A stretch of DNA of 12,248 nt from an uncultured Prevotella sp. (GTDB lineage Bacteria; Bacteroidota; Bacteroidia; Bacteroidales; Bacteroidaceae): assembly GCA_900769275.1 (NCBI GenBank), contig CAAGGA010000031.1:1-12248 (forward strand), given 5' to 3'. Position numbers and translations under genes: made by a program. Below are positions 1 through 7,439 of the stretch, piece by piece; positions within the stretch are counted from its first letter, which is position 1; each line of letters starts with the position of its first letter. The notes under the pieces are model-generated. The model worked only from the letters and a program-made list of their open reading frames with translations. It made no database searches and was not told where the DNA came from.

Positions 1-3000
1 GTAGATGACGACATCTACATTGTTTCCCGCAAAGTGCTTGGCAATCTCGTTGCCGGCACGCACGCCACGTCCGTCCCGCTGTTGCAGGTCGGACGGTCGC
101 CAAGGGGTGTCCAAGTGATGGATGGCCACACACCGCCTCTGCGCATTGACTCCCGTGCCCAGCATGGAGGTGGAGCCGAAGAGCACACGCACCGTTCCCT
201 CATTCATGGCGGCTATCACCGCCTTGCGTGCCTTGTCCGTCTTGCACTCCTGTATGAAGCGTACCTCATGGCCAGGGATGCCGTAGTCCTCCATCAGCTT
301 GCGCTTGATCTCAGAATAGATATTCCATCCATCACCTGGTTGATAGGTGCCAAGGTCTGAGAAGACAAACTGCGTACCTTTCTGCGCATCATACCTGCGG
401 TAATACTCCGCTATGGTCTTGGCACAGTGGCTCGCCTTGTTGTCGGGGTGGTCCTCATAGGCAGGGTCTATCATGCGCATGTCGAGAGCCATCTTTCGGG
501 CATAGTCGGTGGCGATGAGCATCTTCGCCTTCTCCTCCGTCTCAGAGAGTGCCGCCCTGCCCAGCAGCGTGGCGTCGCCCGTCTTGGCGAACTGCATCAG
601 CTTCTGTATGAAGTCCTCCTGTTCGGGTGTGGGCGGTATGTGGTGAAGCACCTCGTTCTTGTGCGGACGATCCACACCCACATCCTCCGCCGTGCGGTAG
701 TCGGTAATCTCGTTGTAGAAGGCGGCCAGCTCCGGCACCTTGATGAAGTAACGGAAACGCTCCTTCTGCACCACGTTGTTCGTCACGTTGAACTCGAAAT
801 CGGTGGTCTTCTTGGCGAAGATGGCCGCCCAGGCATCGAAGCAGCGGATGTCCTGCCGCTCCAGCTCCTTCGGACGAAGGTACTTGAAGAGCAGGTACAG
901 CTCCGTCAGCGAGTTGCTGATGGTGGTGCCGGAGAGGAACGTCGCCCCAAGGTCCTTACCCGTGCGCTCCTGTATGGTGCGGATGGCAAAGAGCATGTTC
1001 AGGGCCTTCTGGCTTCCCTCCGAGTTGCCCAAGCCCGCCACCCGGTCGTGACGGGTGTTGAAGGTGAGGTTCTTGAACTGGTGGCTCTCATCGACAAACA
1101 GGTGGTCGATGCCCATCTGGCGGAAGTCCACCACGTCGTCCGTGCGTGTGCTGATGGCGTGCTCCACCTTCTGCAGCTTCGCCTCTAGGTTGAACTTGCG
1201 TTTCTCCAGCCCTTTGAGCATGGCACGGGAGATGTCCTTGCCCTGCGCCCTGAGCACTTCGAGGCTCTCCTCCACGGAGTCCAGCTCCGCCTGCAGGATG
1301 CGCTGCTGCAGCTCAGGCGACTGGGGTATCTTGCCGAACTGGTCGTGCGACATGATGACGCAATCGTAGTCGTTGTTCTTGATGTTGTTGAAGAAGCGCA
1401 CGCGGTTGGCGGTGGAGAAGTCCTTCTCGGAGGCATAGAGGATGCGGGCATTGGGATAGGCCGCCTGATAGGTGGCGGCTATCTCCGCCACATTGGCTTT
1501 CAGCCCGATAATCATCGGCTTGTGGGCGAGGCCCAGCCGTTTCATCTCGTGCGCCGCCATGCACATTATCAGCGTCTTGCCCGTTCCCACCTCGTGGTCG
1601 CATATCCCGCCGCCGTTCTGCTTGAGCATCCACACGCAGTCCTTCTGCGAGGGATAGATGTCCTTCACGCCTCGGCTTGCCAGCCCCTTGAGATCAAGGT
1701 CGGGGAAGGTTTGGTGCGAGCCGTCGTACTTCGGACGCACGAAACAGTTGAACTTGCGGTTGTACATCGTCACGAGCCGTTCCTTGAACTCCGGCGACTG
1801 CTCTTCGAGCCATTCGGAGAAGCCGTTACGTATCTCGTCAATCTTGGCGTTGGCGAGCTGTATGCCCTCGGCATCGCGCACCTTGATGTCGTTGCCGTTC
1901 TCGTCCTCGCCGATGCACTTCATCATGTCGGGGCAGGTGTTGTGCAGGGCGTGCTTCAGCAGGCTCATGCCGTCGTAGTGGCGGTAGTAGCCCTTCACGC
2001 AGAACTCGTCCCATATCTTGATGTTCTTGCGTTCGCACACGGCGGAGAACTCGTCCATGCCGGGGGCGTAGGCGATGCGGACATCGGTCTCGTAGAGGTG
2101 GCTCATGTAGGCGGAGTAGATGCCCGTGGGTATCCAACGCTCGCCGAAGTTGAAGTCGAGTTCCTCGAAGGTGATGCGCTGCGGGGCGGCATCCTGCAAT
2201 GCCTGCAACGCCTCTTTCGCCTCTGCCAGATGCTCATGCTCCCCATTGTCGGCAATCCATGCCTCGATGCGCTCCGCCTTGTCGATGACGTTTCCGGCTA
2301 TGAAGCGGTCGCTGATTTCGTAATTGTCAGCCAAGGGATTGAAATAGACTCTGCCGTGGAGGGCTGCGAGCAGTTCCTCTGCGGTGGTGTCGGTGAGCGA
2401 GCGCATATAGTCGAGATGGACCGTGCCGTACTTGTTGAGTGAGGCGGACAGGGCTTCCTCAGGAGAGTCGGCCTGTGCAACCTCGTCCATGGAGAATGAC
2501 ACGGGACGCTCGAAGATGTCGGCCTTGACGAACTGCCCGTTCTCCTCACGCTCCAAGGAGAGGATGTCGCGTCCTGCGGCATCCATCAGCAGCAGCTTCA
2601 CGTTCTGCTTGGCGTTGAGGTTGCCGTAGCGCAGGACAAACTCGTCGTAGTAGGTGTTGAGGTAGCCTCTCTGCGGTTTGTTCTCCTCGTGGTGCTCCGC
2701 CTCATAGCTGTACAGACGCTCATAGGCATCGCGCAGGGAGATGTAGAGCATCAGTTTCTCTTTCTGGAAACCGTTGAGGTCGGCGGGATGGAACATCGCT
2801 CCGTATGGCGTGAGGTCTTTCAGATAGCCCACGTTCCTTGCCGCATCGATCACAATGGAGCCTTCACGGTGATGGGGTTCCAGCGTGCGATCGTAGGGAT
2901 GCGGAGTGAGGTCAAGCGGTGGCTGCTTTACCTCTGCATGTGTCGGCTCTGCTTCAGACAGCGGTTTTATTTCTCCCATAGGAGGAATGAAGGCGGGATT

Positions 3001-4668
3001 GAGCGTATCTTTCACGCCCAATCTCTTCAACTGCTCCTGACGATGGCGCTCCGCTTCCTGCCGCAGTGCCACACGCCGTTCGGGTGTCAGCGTCATCATG
3101 GCCTCATAGAATCCGTTGATGGGCGGATTGTCCTCCCAGTTGATGTCCGCATAGATGTCGCCCGGCAGGGTTTTCTTTTCTTCTTTTGGGGCATCGTCTG
3201 CATTTTTCTGCGAAGACTGCAATGATTCGCCGTCCTGCCTCTTCGTCTTGTCCGCACGGGCAGGTGTGGGATTGTTCCCCTTTTGTGCCTGTTTGGCAAC
3301 AGCGGACTTCTTCTTGTTCTTCGGGGCTGGCTTCTCTTGCGGAACGGTGTACTCCCATAGGTCGAAAAGTGTTAGCTGTACTGCTTTCCCCTCTGCAAAA
3401 AAGTCTGTTGAGGGGTGTTCTTTCGTAGTCTCTGTAATTGCAGGGACTTCTTCCACTATCTTGATTTCCTTGGTTGCAGACGGAATGGCTTGGACAGGTA
3501 TCTCTTCTGTCACACCCTTATAGCGTGCCACGTCCAATCGTGCAGCCAAATCAGCATCTATCCGCTTGCGCAAGTCCTCGGCGATTCCCGCCACACCGCC
3601 CTCATGCTGATAGACCATTGCAGGTTTTCCGTAAGGGTCGGTGTCCAGTTTGGCACTGGTGTGTATGACCAATTCGGGATGCGCCAGCAGGTAGCGGTTG
3701 GTTGTCACATGGGTATGGTTGTCCTTTACCGTCTGCGTCAACAGTTGGTCATCTTCCGACAGTTCTTCCTTGCGGCTGTTCTTCTGGAGGATGATCAGGT
3801 CGCAGCCCACCTCGGTATTGGCATTCTCCGTGAAGAGATTATTTGGCATACGCACCACCGACAGCAGGTCGGCGTTCCTCATCATCAAGAAGCGGGTGCC
3901 GTTGTTGCTCTCGCTGTCCAGCACGCCCTGCGAGGTGAGGAAGGCGACGATGCCGCCGTCACGCACGGCATCGAGTCCTTTCAGGAAGAAGTAGTTGTGA
4001 ATCTTCTTCGCCGCTGTCCGGTGCATGAGGGAACGTTTCTCGTACTCTGCGTCGAACACGGCGATGTCGCCGAAGGGGATGTTGGACAGGGCAAGGTCAA
4101 AATGGCCGTTGAAGGGCTTTTCTATCTTCTCGAATCCCTCTACACGCACTTTCCGGTCGGGATGAAGATGGTGGAGCATCCTGCCCGTCAGCAGGTCCTT
4201 CTCGAAAGCCATCACATCGGCTTGGGGTGCGTAGCGCAACATGGAGTCCACGAAAGCACCCATGCCTGCCGACGGCTCCAGCAACCGTGCAGGCACGACA
4301 CCATGCCCCGCAAGCACGCCTGCGAGGGTGTCGGTGATTTCCTTCGGGGTATAGAAGGCCGTGAGCACGGAGCCTTTCAGCGAATCGACATAACGCTTGT
4401 ACTCCGTCTCGTCACGGCTGTTCTCACGGATAAGGCGGTGGAGTTCCGCCGTGGGTGCAAAGAGTTCGAGGTCGGATTTCGCCCAGTGGACGGCATCCGT
4501 CAGTTCCTTGGCGGGATTCAGGATGCACTTCAAGCCTCCGAAGCCGCAGTAGCTGCGCAGTATGTCGCGCTCGGCCTCAGTGGGGGTGCGCCCTTCCCGG
4601 TCAAGGAGGAAGGCCGTCCGTATCGCCTCGATGTTGTCCCTCAGTCGCTGCTTGCGGTTAAACGCCAT
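1..4668 (-). CDS. Giant N6-adenine methylase-like / SNF2-type helicase fusion protein (partial, C-terminus missing)
   Basis: I translated this frame by hand: it is open from the ATG at 4668 to base 1, 1556 codons, and runs off the left edge. An amino-methyltransferase-like domain comes first, with an AdoMet-binding motif I E-P-S-A-G-M-G-A-F at residues 131-139 and a motif IV variant N-I-P-F-G-D at 196-201. A charged, Lys/Pro-rich linker lies at about 440-500. The C-terminal half is a superfamily 2 helicase: Walker A H-E-V-G-T-G-K-T at 1025-1032, DEAH-like box D-E-S-H at 1193-1196, S-G-T-T at 1246-1249, L-G-T-G-V-N at 1503-1508 and arginine-finger motif Q-R-D-G-R-G-V-R at 1530-1537. All core helicase motifs are therefore inside the window. 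From memory, relatives on Bacteroides conjugative elements are about 1900-2000 residues long, so a few hundred residues are missing. The start overlaps the DUF1896 stop by 11 bases, implying translational coupling. A role in protecting or remodelling transferred DNA, by analogy with phage P1 DarB, is inference. Long plus-strand ORFs over this region are shadows. Confidence 0.93.
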   Translation of the reverse strand, partial: MAFNRKQRLRDNIEAIRTAFLLDREGRTPTEAERDILRSYCGFGGLKCILNPAKELTDAVHWAKSDLELFAPTAELHRLIRENSRDETEYKRYVDSLKGSVLTAFYTPKEITDTLAGVLAGHGVVPARLLEPSAGMGAFVDSMLRYAPQADVMAFEKDLLTGRMLHHLHPDRKVRVEGFEKIEKPFNGHFDLALSNIPFGDIAVFDAEYEKRSLMHRTAAKKIHNYFFLKGLDAVRDGGIVAFLTSQGVLDSESNNGTRFLMMRNADLLSVVRMPNNLFTENANTEVGCDLIILQKNSRKEELSEDDQLLTQTVKDNHTHVTTNRYLLAHPELVIHTSAKLDTDPYGKPAMVYQHEGGVAGIAEDLRKRIDADLAARLDVARYKGVTEEIPVQAIPSATKEIKIVEEVPAITETTKEHPSTDFFAEGKAVQLTLFDLWEYTVPQEKPAPKNKKKSAVAKQAQKGNNPTPARADKTKRQDGESLQSSQKNADDAPKEEKKTLPGDIYADINWEDNPPINGFYEAMMTLTPERRVALRQEAERHRQEQLKRLGVKDTLNPAFIPPMGEIKPLSEAEPTHAEVKQPPLDLTPHPYDRTLEPHHREGSIVIDAARNVGYLKDLTPYGAMFHPADLNGFQKEKLMLYISLRDAYERLYSYEAEHHEENKPQRGYLNTYYDEFVLRYGNLNAKQNVKLLLMDAAGRDILSLEREENGQFVKADIFERPVSFSMDEVAQADSPEEALSASLNKYGTVHLDYMRSLTDTTAEELLAALHGRVYFNPLADNYEISDRFIAGNVIDKAERIEAWIADNGEHEHLAEAKEALQALQDAAPQRITFEELDFNFGERWIPTGIYSAYMSHLYETDVRIAYAPGMDEFSAVCERKNIKIWDEFCVKGYYRHYDGMSLLKHALHNTCPDMMKCIGEDENGNDIKVRDAEGIQLANAKIDEIRNGFSEWLEEQSPEFKERLVTMYNRKFNCFVRPKYDGSHQTFPDLDLKGLASRGVKDIYPSQKDCVWMLKQNGGGICDHEVGTGKTLIMCMAAHEMKRLGLAHKPMIIGLKANVAEIAATYQAAYPNARILYASEKDFSTANRVRFFNNIKNNDYDCVIMSHDQFGKIPQSPELQQRILQAELDSVEESLEVLRAQGKDISRAMLKGLEKRKFNLEAKLQKVEHAISTRTDDVVDFRQMGIDHLFVDESHQFKNLTFNTRHDRVAGLGNSEGSQKALNMLFAIRTIQERTGKDLGATFLSGTTISNSLTELYLLFKYLRPKELERQDIRCFDAWAAIFAKKTTDFEFNVTNNVVQKERFRYFIKVPELAAFYNEITDYRTAEDVGVDRPHKNEVLHHIPPTPEQEDFIQKLMQFAKTGDATLLGRAALSETEEKAKMLIATDYARKMALDMRMIDPAYEDHPDNKASHCAKTIAEYYRRYDAQKGTQFVFSDLGTYQPGDGWNIYSEIKRKLMEDYGIPGHEVRFIQECKTDKARKAVIAAMNEGTVRVLFGSTSMLGTGVNAQRRCVAIHHLDTPWRPSDLQQRDGRGVRAGNEIAKHFAGNNVDVVIY

Positions 4669-5104
4669 ACTCGGCCAGATAGAGTACGACAGCTCCCGTC
4701 AGTTCGCTGTACAGCAGGTCATAGTCCAACGACTGGGCGAAATGGTCGTCGGACAGGTCGTAGATGGAATATACGTTGTCCACCAAGGGCAGCAGCTTCG
4801 CGGTAAAGGCTTCCTGCTGCGTTTCTGGGATTTCGTAGGCAAACTCGTTCGTGATGACCTCACGCAGGATGGCGTATTTGGAGTGGTGCAGCCCTTTCAG
4901 CAGGGTCTGCATCGCCAGTTCCTGCGCACCCTCTATGGGGTAGCCCTCACGGCGTGCCTGCTCGTAGGCGGTTGCGGCAAGGTCGGCACGGGTCTCGATG
5001 AAGGAGGCATCACCGGCCTGCTCAAAACGGTTCTCTTGAAGGTGTTTTTGCAGATAGAGGTGGTAGTACGACAGCTCTTTCCGCTTCTTTTCATTCTTGT
5101 TCAT
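4658..5104 (-). CDS. DUF1896 family protein
   Basis: This 148-residue protein has the typical look and length of DUF1896, a family found mainly on Bacteroidetes conjugative elements. Its N-terminus is charged (MNKNEKKRKELSYYHLYLQK). A family-like helical stretch follows with F-I-E-T-R-A-D, A-A-T-A-Y-E-Q-A-R-R-E-G and L-L-K-G-L-H. There is no signal peptide or membrane segment. I chose the ATG at 5104: the frame is open to an ATG at 5194, but that extension would run through the terminator-like hairpin and does not resemble the family. The stop overlaps the methylase/helicase start by 11 bases, so the two are surely co-expressed. The biochemical function is unknown to me; the tight coupling suggests an accessory partner of the large protein. 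Confidence 0.88.
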   Translation of the reverse strand: MNKNEKKRKELSYYHLYLQKHLQENRFEQAGDASFIETRADLAATAYEQARREGYPIEGAQELAMQTLLKGLHHSKYAILREVITNEFAYEIPETQQEAFTAKLLPLVDNVYSIYDLSDDHFAQSLDYDLLYSELTGAVVLYLAEYGV

Positions 5105-5133
5105 GTCTATTCTTGGATTTAGTGGATAATAAA

Positions 5134-5334
5134 ATGCGGATGAAAGAAAAAAGCACTCCGGGTATCCCTCCCGAAGTGCCACCACTAAATCCAAAGCAAA
5201 TCAGTCCGGTCTTAGAAGAACAAGAACGAAAACGATTCGACTTTGATTCAGTGGCGAAGGTACTCATTTATTTCCTCTTCGGGGAATGTTTTCCCTTGTT
5301 TTTCACTTCGGGGAAGACAAATACCGTGTTATAG
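5134..5334 (+). CDS. Possible small proline-rich ORF or coding remnant (doubtful)
   Basis: A 66-codon plus-strand frame runs from the ATG at 5134, through the gap between DUF1896 and topoisomerase III, into the antisense of the topoisomerase 3' end. Its N-terminal half (MRMKEKSTPGIPPEVPPLNP at the start, then a Glu/Arg-rich stretch) looks more protein-like than random antisense. The codons G-V-P-P-L-N-P recur just after the stop of the DUF4099/DUF3945 gene, in the 22-bp repeat. However, the 3' third lies opposite topB, there is no convincing promoter or ribosome site, and the same bases form the minus-strand hairpin. It may be a true small gene, a decayed fragment or chance. Confidence 0.2.
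   Translation: MRMKEKSTPGIPPEVPPLNPKQISPVLEEQERKRFDFDSVAKVLIYFLFGECFPLFFTSGKTNTVL
5147..5179 (-). terminator. Rho-independent terminator-like hairpin between topB and DUF1896
   Basis: On the minus strand, GCACTTCGGG (5179-5170) pairs with CCCGGAGTGC (5162-5153), ten base pairs including one U-G wobble, around a 7-base loop. A run of six T residues (5152-5147) and a further T-rich stretch follow. It lies about 90 bases beyond the topoisomerase stop and 43 bases before the DUF1896 start. It could end the upstream operon, or act as an attenuator partly reading into DUF1896 and the methylase/helicase. Confidence 0.65.
5171..5192 (-). repeat. 22-bp dispersed repeat, left copy (inverted relative to 7417-7438)
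   Basis: On the minus strand this matches the plus-strand copy at 7417-7438 in 20 of 22 positions; the two differences are both C/T. The shared core GATTYAGTGG occurs again on the plus strand at 5116-5125 and 5245-5254. The two 22-bp copies face each other across topoisomerase III. This copy also contains one arm of the 13-bp inverted repeat and one arm of the terminator-like hairpin. Confidence 0.6.
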
Positions 5335-7355
5335 TCGGCATCAAAGGCGATAATGGCATCGAAACTCTTGCCTTGCTTGCTCTTGAAGCCTTTCAGCAGG
5401 GCGGTCTTCCCGGTGGTGAGCAGTTCCTTGATCTCCTCGTCCTTCAGGTTGCGGCTGGCTTTCTGGCGGAACACGGGCAGACCGCATTCGGGACTGTCGC
5501 AACGCACCACCTTGCCGTAGAACTGCATCTGCCCCTTGCCGCACTTGGGGCAGGTGCAGCCGGAGGGCTTGTGCCCGAAGATCTTGTCGCAGGAGAGCAG
5601 TTCGGCGGTGATTTCCGTGGTGTATCGCTCTATCTCCTCATGGAAGGCGGAGGCTTCCTTCTCACCACGCTCAATGCGTGCCAGCTCACGTTCCCACTCT
5701 CCCGTGAGGGCGGCATCGGCAATGCGCATCCCTTTCACCACGGAGTAGAGAGCCAGCCCCTTCTCGGTAGGTACGAGCGATTTCTTGCAACGCTGCACGT
5801 AGCCGCGGGCAAAGAGTGTCTCGATGATGGCGGCACGGGTGGCGGGAGTGCCTATTCCGCATTCCTTCATGGCCTGACGCACCTCCTCGTCCTCCACGTC
5901 CTTGCCTGCCGTCTCCATTGCTGAAAGCAGGGTGGCTTCGGTATGCAGGGGCTTCGGCTTGGTCTTGCCTTCAGTGAGGCTGACGCCGCATACGGCAAGG
6001 GTGTCGTCGCTCTTCCAAGGCGGAAGTACCTGTTCCTCGCTCTCTTCGCCCAGCACGGCACGCCATCCTGCCTGACGGATGACACAGCCCTTGGCGGCAA
6101 ACTCCACCTCGCCGCTGAGGGCGGTGACGGTGGTGAGTTCCTTGACGCACTTGTCGGAGAAGGCTTCCACCATGCGCCCGGCTATCATCTGATAGACGGT
6201 GTTGTCCTCCTTGGAGAGGGAAAGGGGCTTCTCGCCCGTGACGAGCAGGGCGTGGTGATCGGTCACCTTGCTGCTGTCCACGCTGCGGCGGGTCAGCCTG
6301 TCCCTATGGGGCACCTTGCCAATCCATTCTGGATAGCCGCCCAGGAAGGCGAGCAGCTTGGGAATTTCGGCAAAGACATCTTCGGGGATGTAGCGGCTGC
6401 CGGTGCGCGGATAAGTGATGAGCCTCTTCTCGTAGAGCTTCTGCGCTATCTCCAGTGTCTTCTCCGCCGTGAAGCCGTGCTTGGCGTTGGCTTCCTTCTG
6501 CAGGGTGGTGAGGTCGTAGAGCAGCGGCGTGTCCTCTACCTTCTCCTTGCACTCCACCTTGGTGACGAGCAGGGAGGGTTGCGCCTTTACCTTATTATAT
6601 ATGTGCTCCGCAGGGGACTTCTCCTTCCATTTCTCTACGGAAGAGAACTTCACTGGCTGTTCCCCTGTGCCGTCCACAGATAGATGCACCTGCCAGAAGG
6701 CTTCGGGCGTGAAGCGTTTGTGCTCCCAGTAGCGGGCGCACACCATGGCCAGCGTGGGTGTCTGCACACGTCCGAGGGAGTAGGTGCCCCTGCCTGCGGC
6801 AATGGTCATGGCCTGCGTGGCGTTGATGCCTACCAGCCAGTCGGCTTCGCTGCGTGCCTTGGCGGCATGGTAGAGGCGATCGTAGCGGTTGCCCACTTCG
6901 AGGTGGCGCAATCCCTCGCGGATGGCCTTGTCGGTGAGGGAGCTGATCCACAGGCGCACGAAAGGCGTGCGGCAGTCCAGGTAGCTGTAGAGATAGCGGA
7001 AGATGAGTTCGCCCTCGCGTCCGGCATCGGTGGCCACTACAATCTGTTCGCTCTCGCTGAAGAGCCTGCCCACGATGCGTATCTGCGTAACTACGCTGGG
7101 TTCGGGCTTGTAGCCCTTCTCCGTCTTGGTGTGACGGGGTTGCAGGGTGAAGGTGTCGGGCAGGATGGGCAGGTGCTCACGGGCGAAACCGTGGATGCCG
7201 TAGCCTTCGGGCATGGTGAGCTGTACCAGATGCCCGTAGGCCCAGGTGACGGCATAGCCGTTGCCGGAAAAATAACCTTCTTCTCTCTTGGTCGCGCCCA
7301 CGATGCGGGCTATCTCACGTGCCACGGAGGGCTTCTCTGCGATAATGGTCTTCAT
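5268..7355 (-). CDS. topB: DNA topoisomerase III (type IA), counterpart of CTnDOT Exc
   Basis: This 695-residue protein is a complete type IA topoisomerase, which passes single DNA strands through a transient nick held on a tyrosine. The N-terminal Toprim domain starts with I-I-A-E-K-P-S-V (Glu7) and has the acidic motif D-A-G-R-E-G-E at residues 110-116. A-K-A-R-S-E-A-D-W-L-V-G-I-N-A-T (165-180) and G-R-V-Q-T-P-T-L (195-202) are family motifs. The catalytic tyrosine is Y315 in R-L-I-T-Y-P-R-T-G-S. H-T-E-A-T-L-L (471-477) belongs to the C-terminal core. A possible zinc-binding tail has C602/C605 and C619/C624. The ATG at 7355 gives the canonical N-terminus. It follows the DUF4099/DUF3945 gene after 84 bases, as exc follows orf3 in CTnDOT. 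In CTnDOT, Exc belongs to the excision operon; a role in excision or in resolving transfer intermediates here is inference. Confidence 0.96.
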   Translation of the reverse strand: MKTIIAEKPSVAREIARIVGATKREEGYFSGNGYAVTWAYGHLVQLTMPEGYGIHGFAREHLPILPDTFTLQPRHTKTEKGYKPEPSVVTQIRIVGRLFSESEQIVVATDAGREGELIFRYLYSYLDCRTPFVRLWISSLTDKAIREGLRHLEVGNRYDRLYHAAKARSEADWLVGINATQAMTIAAGRGTYSLGRVQTPTLAMVCARYWEHKRFTPEAFWQVHLSVDGTGEQPVKFSSVEKWKEKSPAEHIYNKVKAQPSLLVTKVECKEKVEDTPLLYDLTTLQKEANAKHGFTAEKTLEIAQKLYEKRLITYPRTGSRYIPEDVFAEIPKLLAFLGGYPEWIGKVPHRDRLTRRSVDSSKVTDHHALLVTGEKPLSLSKEDNTVYQMIAGRMVEAFSDKCVKELTTVTALSGEVEFAAKGCVIRQAGWRAVLGEESEEQVLPPWKSDDTLAVCGVSLTEGKTKPKPLHTEATLLSAMETAGKDVEDEEVRQAMKECGIGTPATRAAIIETLFARGYVQRCKKSLVPTEKGLALYSVVKGMRIADAALTGEWERELARIERGEKEASAFHEEIERYTTEITAELLSCDKIFGHKPSGCTCPKCGKGQMQFYGKVVRCDSPECGLPVFRQKASRNLKDEEIKELLTTGKTALLKGFKSKQGKSFDAIIAFDADYNTVFVFPEVKNKGKHSPKRK

Positions 7356-7416
7356 ACTGATTTACTGTTTTGATGTTTTTACCTATTGTTTCTGTTCTCA
7401 TGTTTGGGATAATGAT

Positions 7417-7438
7417 GGATTCAGTGGTGGCACTCCGG
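7417..7438 (+). repeat. 22-bp dispersed repeat, right copy
   Basis: The copy begins GGATTCAGTGG and ends GGCACTCCGG. It sits one base beyond the stop codon of the DUF4099/DUF3945 gene, in the 84-base gap before topoisomerase III. It matches the inverted copy at 5171-5192 in 20 of 22 positions. Unlike the left copy, it is not followed here by the complementary arm, so it cannot fold into the same hairpin alone. Confidence 0.6.
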
Positions 7439-7439
7439 T

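Larger units (their letters stand above)
5113..5194. repeat. 13-bp perfect inverted repeat enclosing the terminator-like hairpin
   Basis: TTGGATTTAGTGG at 5113-5125 and its exact reverse complement at 5182-5194 frame the hairpin at 5153-5179. Read on the minus strand, one arm directly precedes the hairpin and the other ends 8 bases before the DUF1896 start codon. The outer stem could therefore cover the ribosome entry zone or alternate with the inner hairpin. That regulatory role is inference; the repeat itself is read directly from the sequence. Confidence 0.75.

Noticed and set aside
1..4668. Ordinary type I or type III restriction-modification system
   Set aside because: There is no specificity subunit or endonuclease motif in the window. 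The methylase and helicase are in one protein, embedded in a conjugative-element operon.
427..4806. Long plus-strand open frames (427-1188, 1345-2442, 3415-4806) that could be read as genes
   Set aside because: They lie opposite the continuous methylase/helicase frame, which has all expected motifs. Their translations are low-complexity, rich in Val, Leu, His and Arg, as expected from antisense of GC-rich codons.
5286..7373. Plus-strand open frames opposite topoisomerase III (5286-5924, 5943-6683, 6684-7373)
   Set aside because: They are shadows of the complete topB gene on the minus strand and show no recognisable motif.
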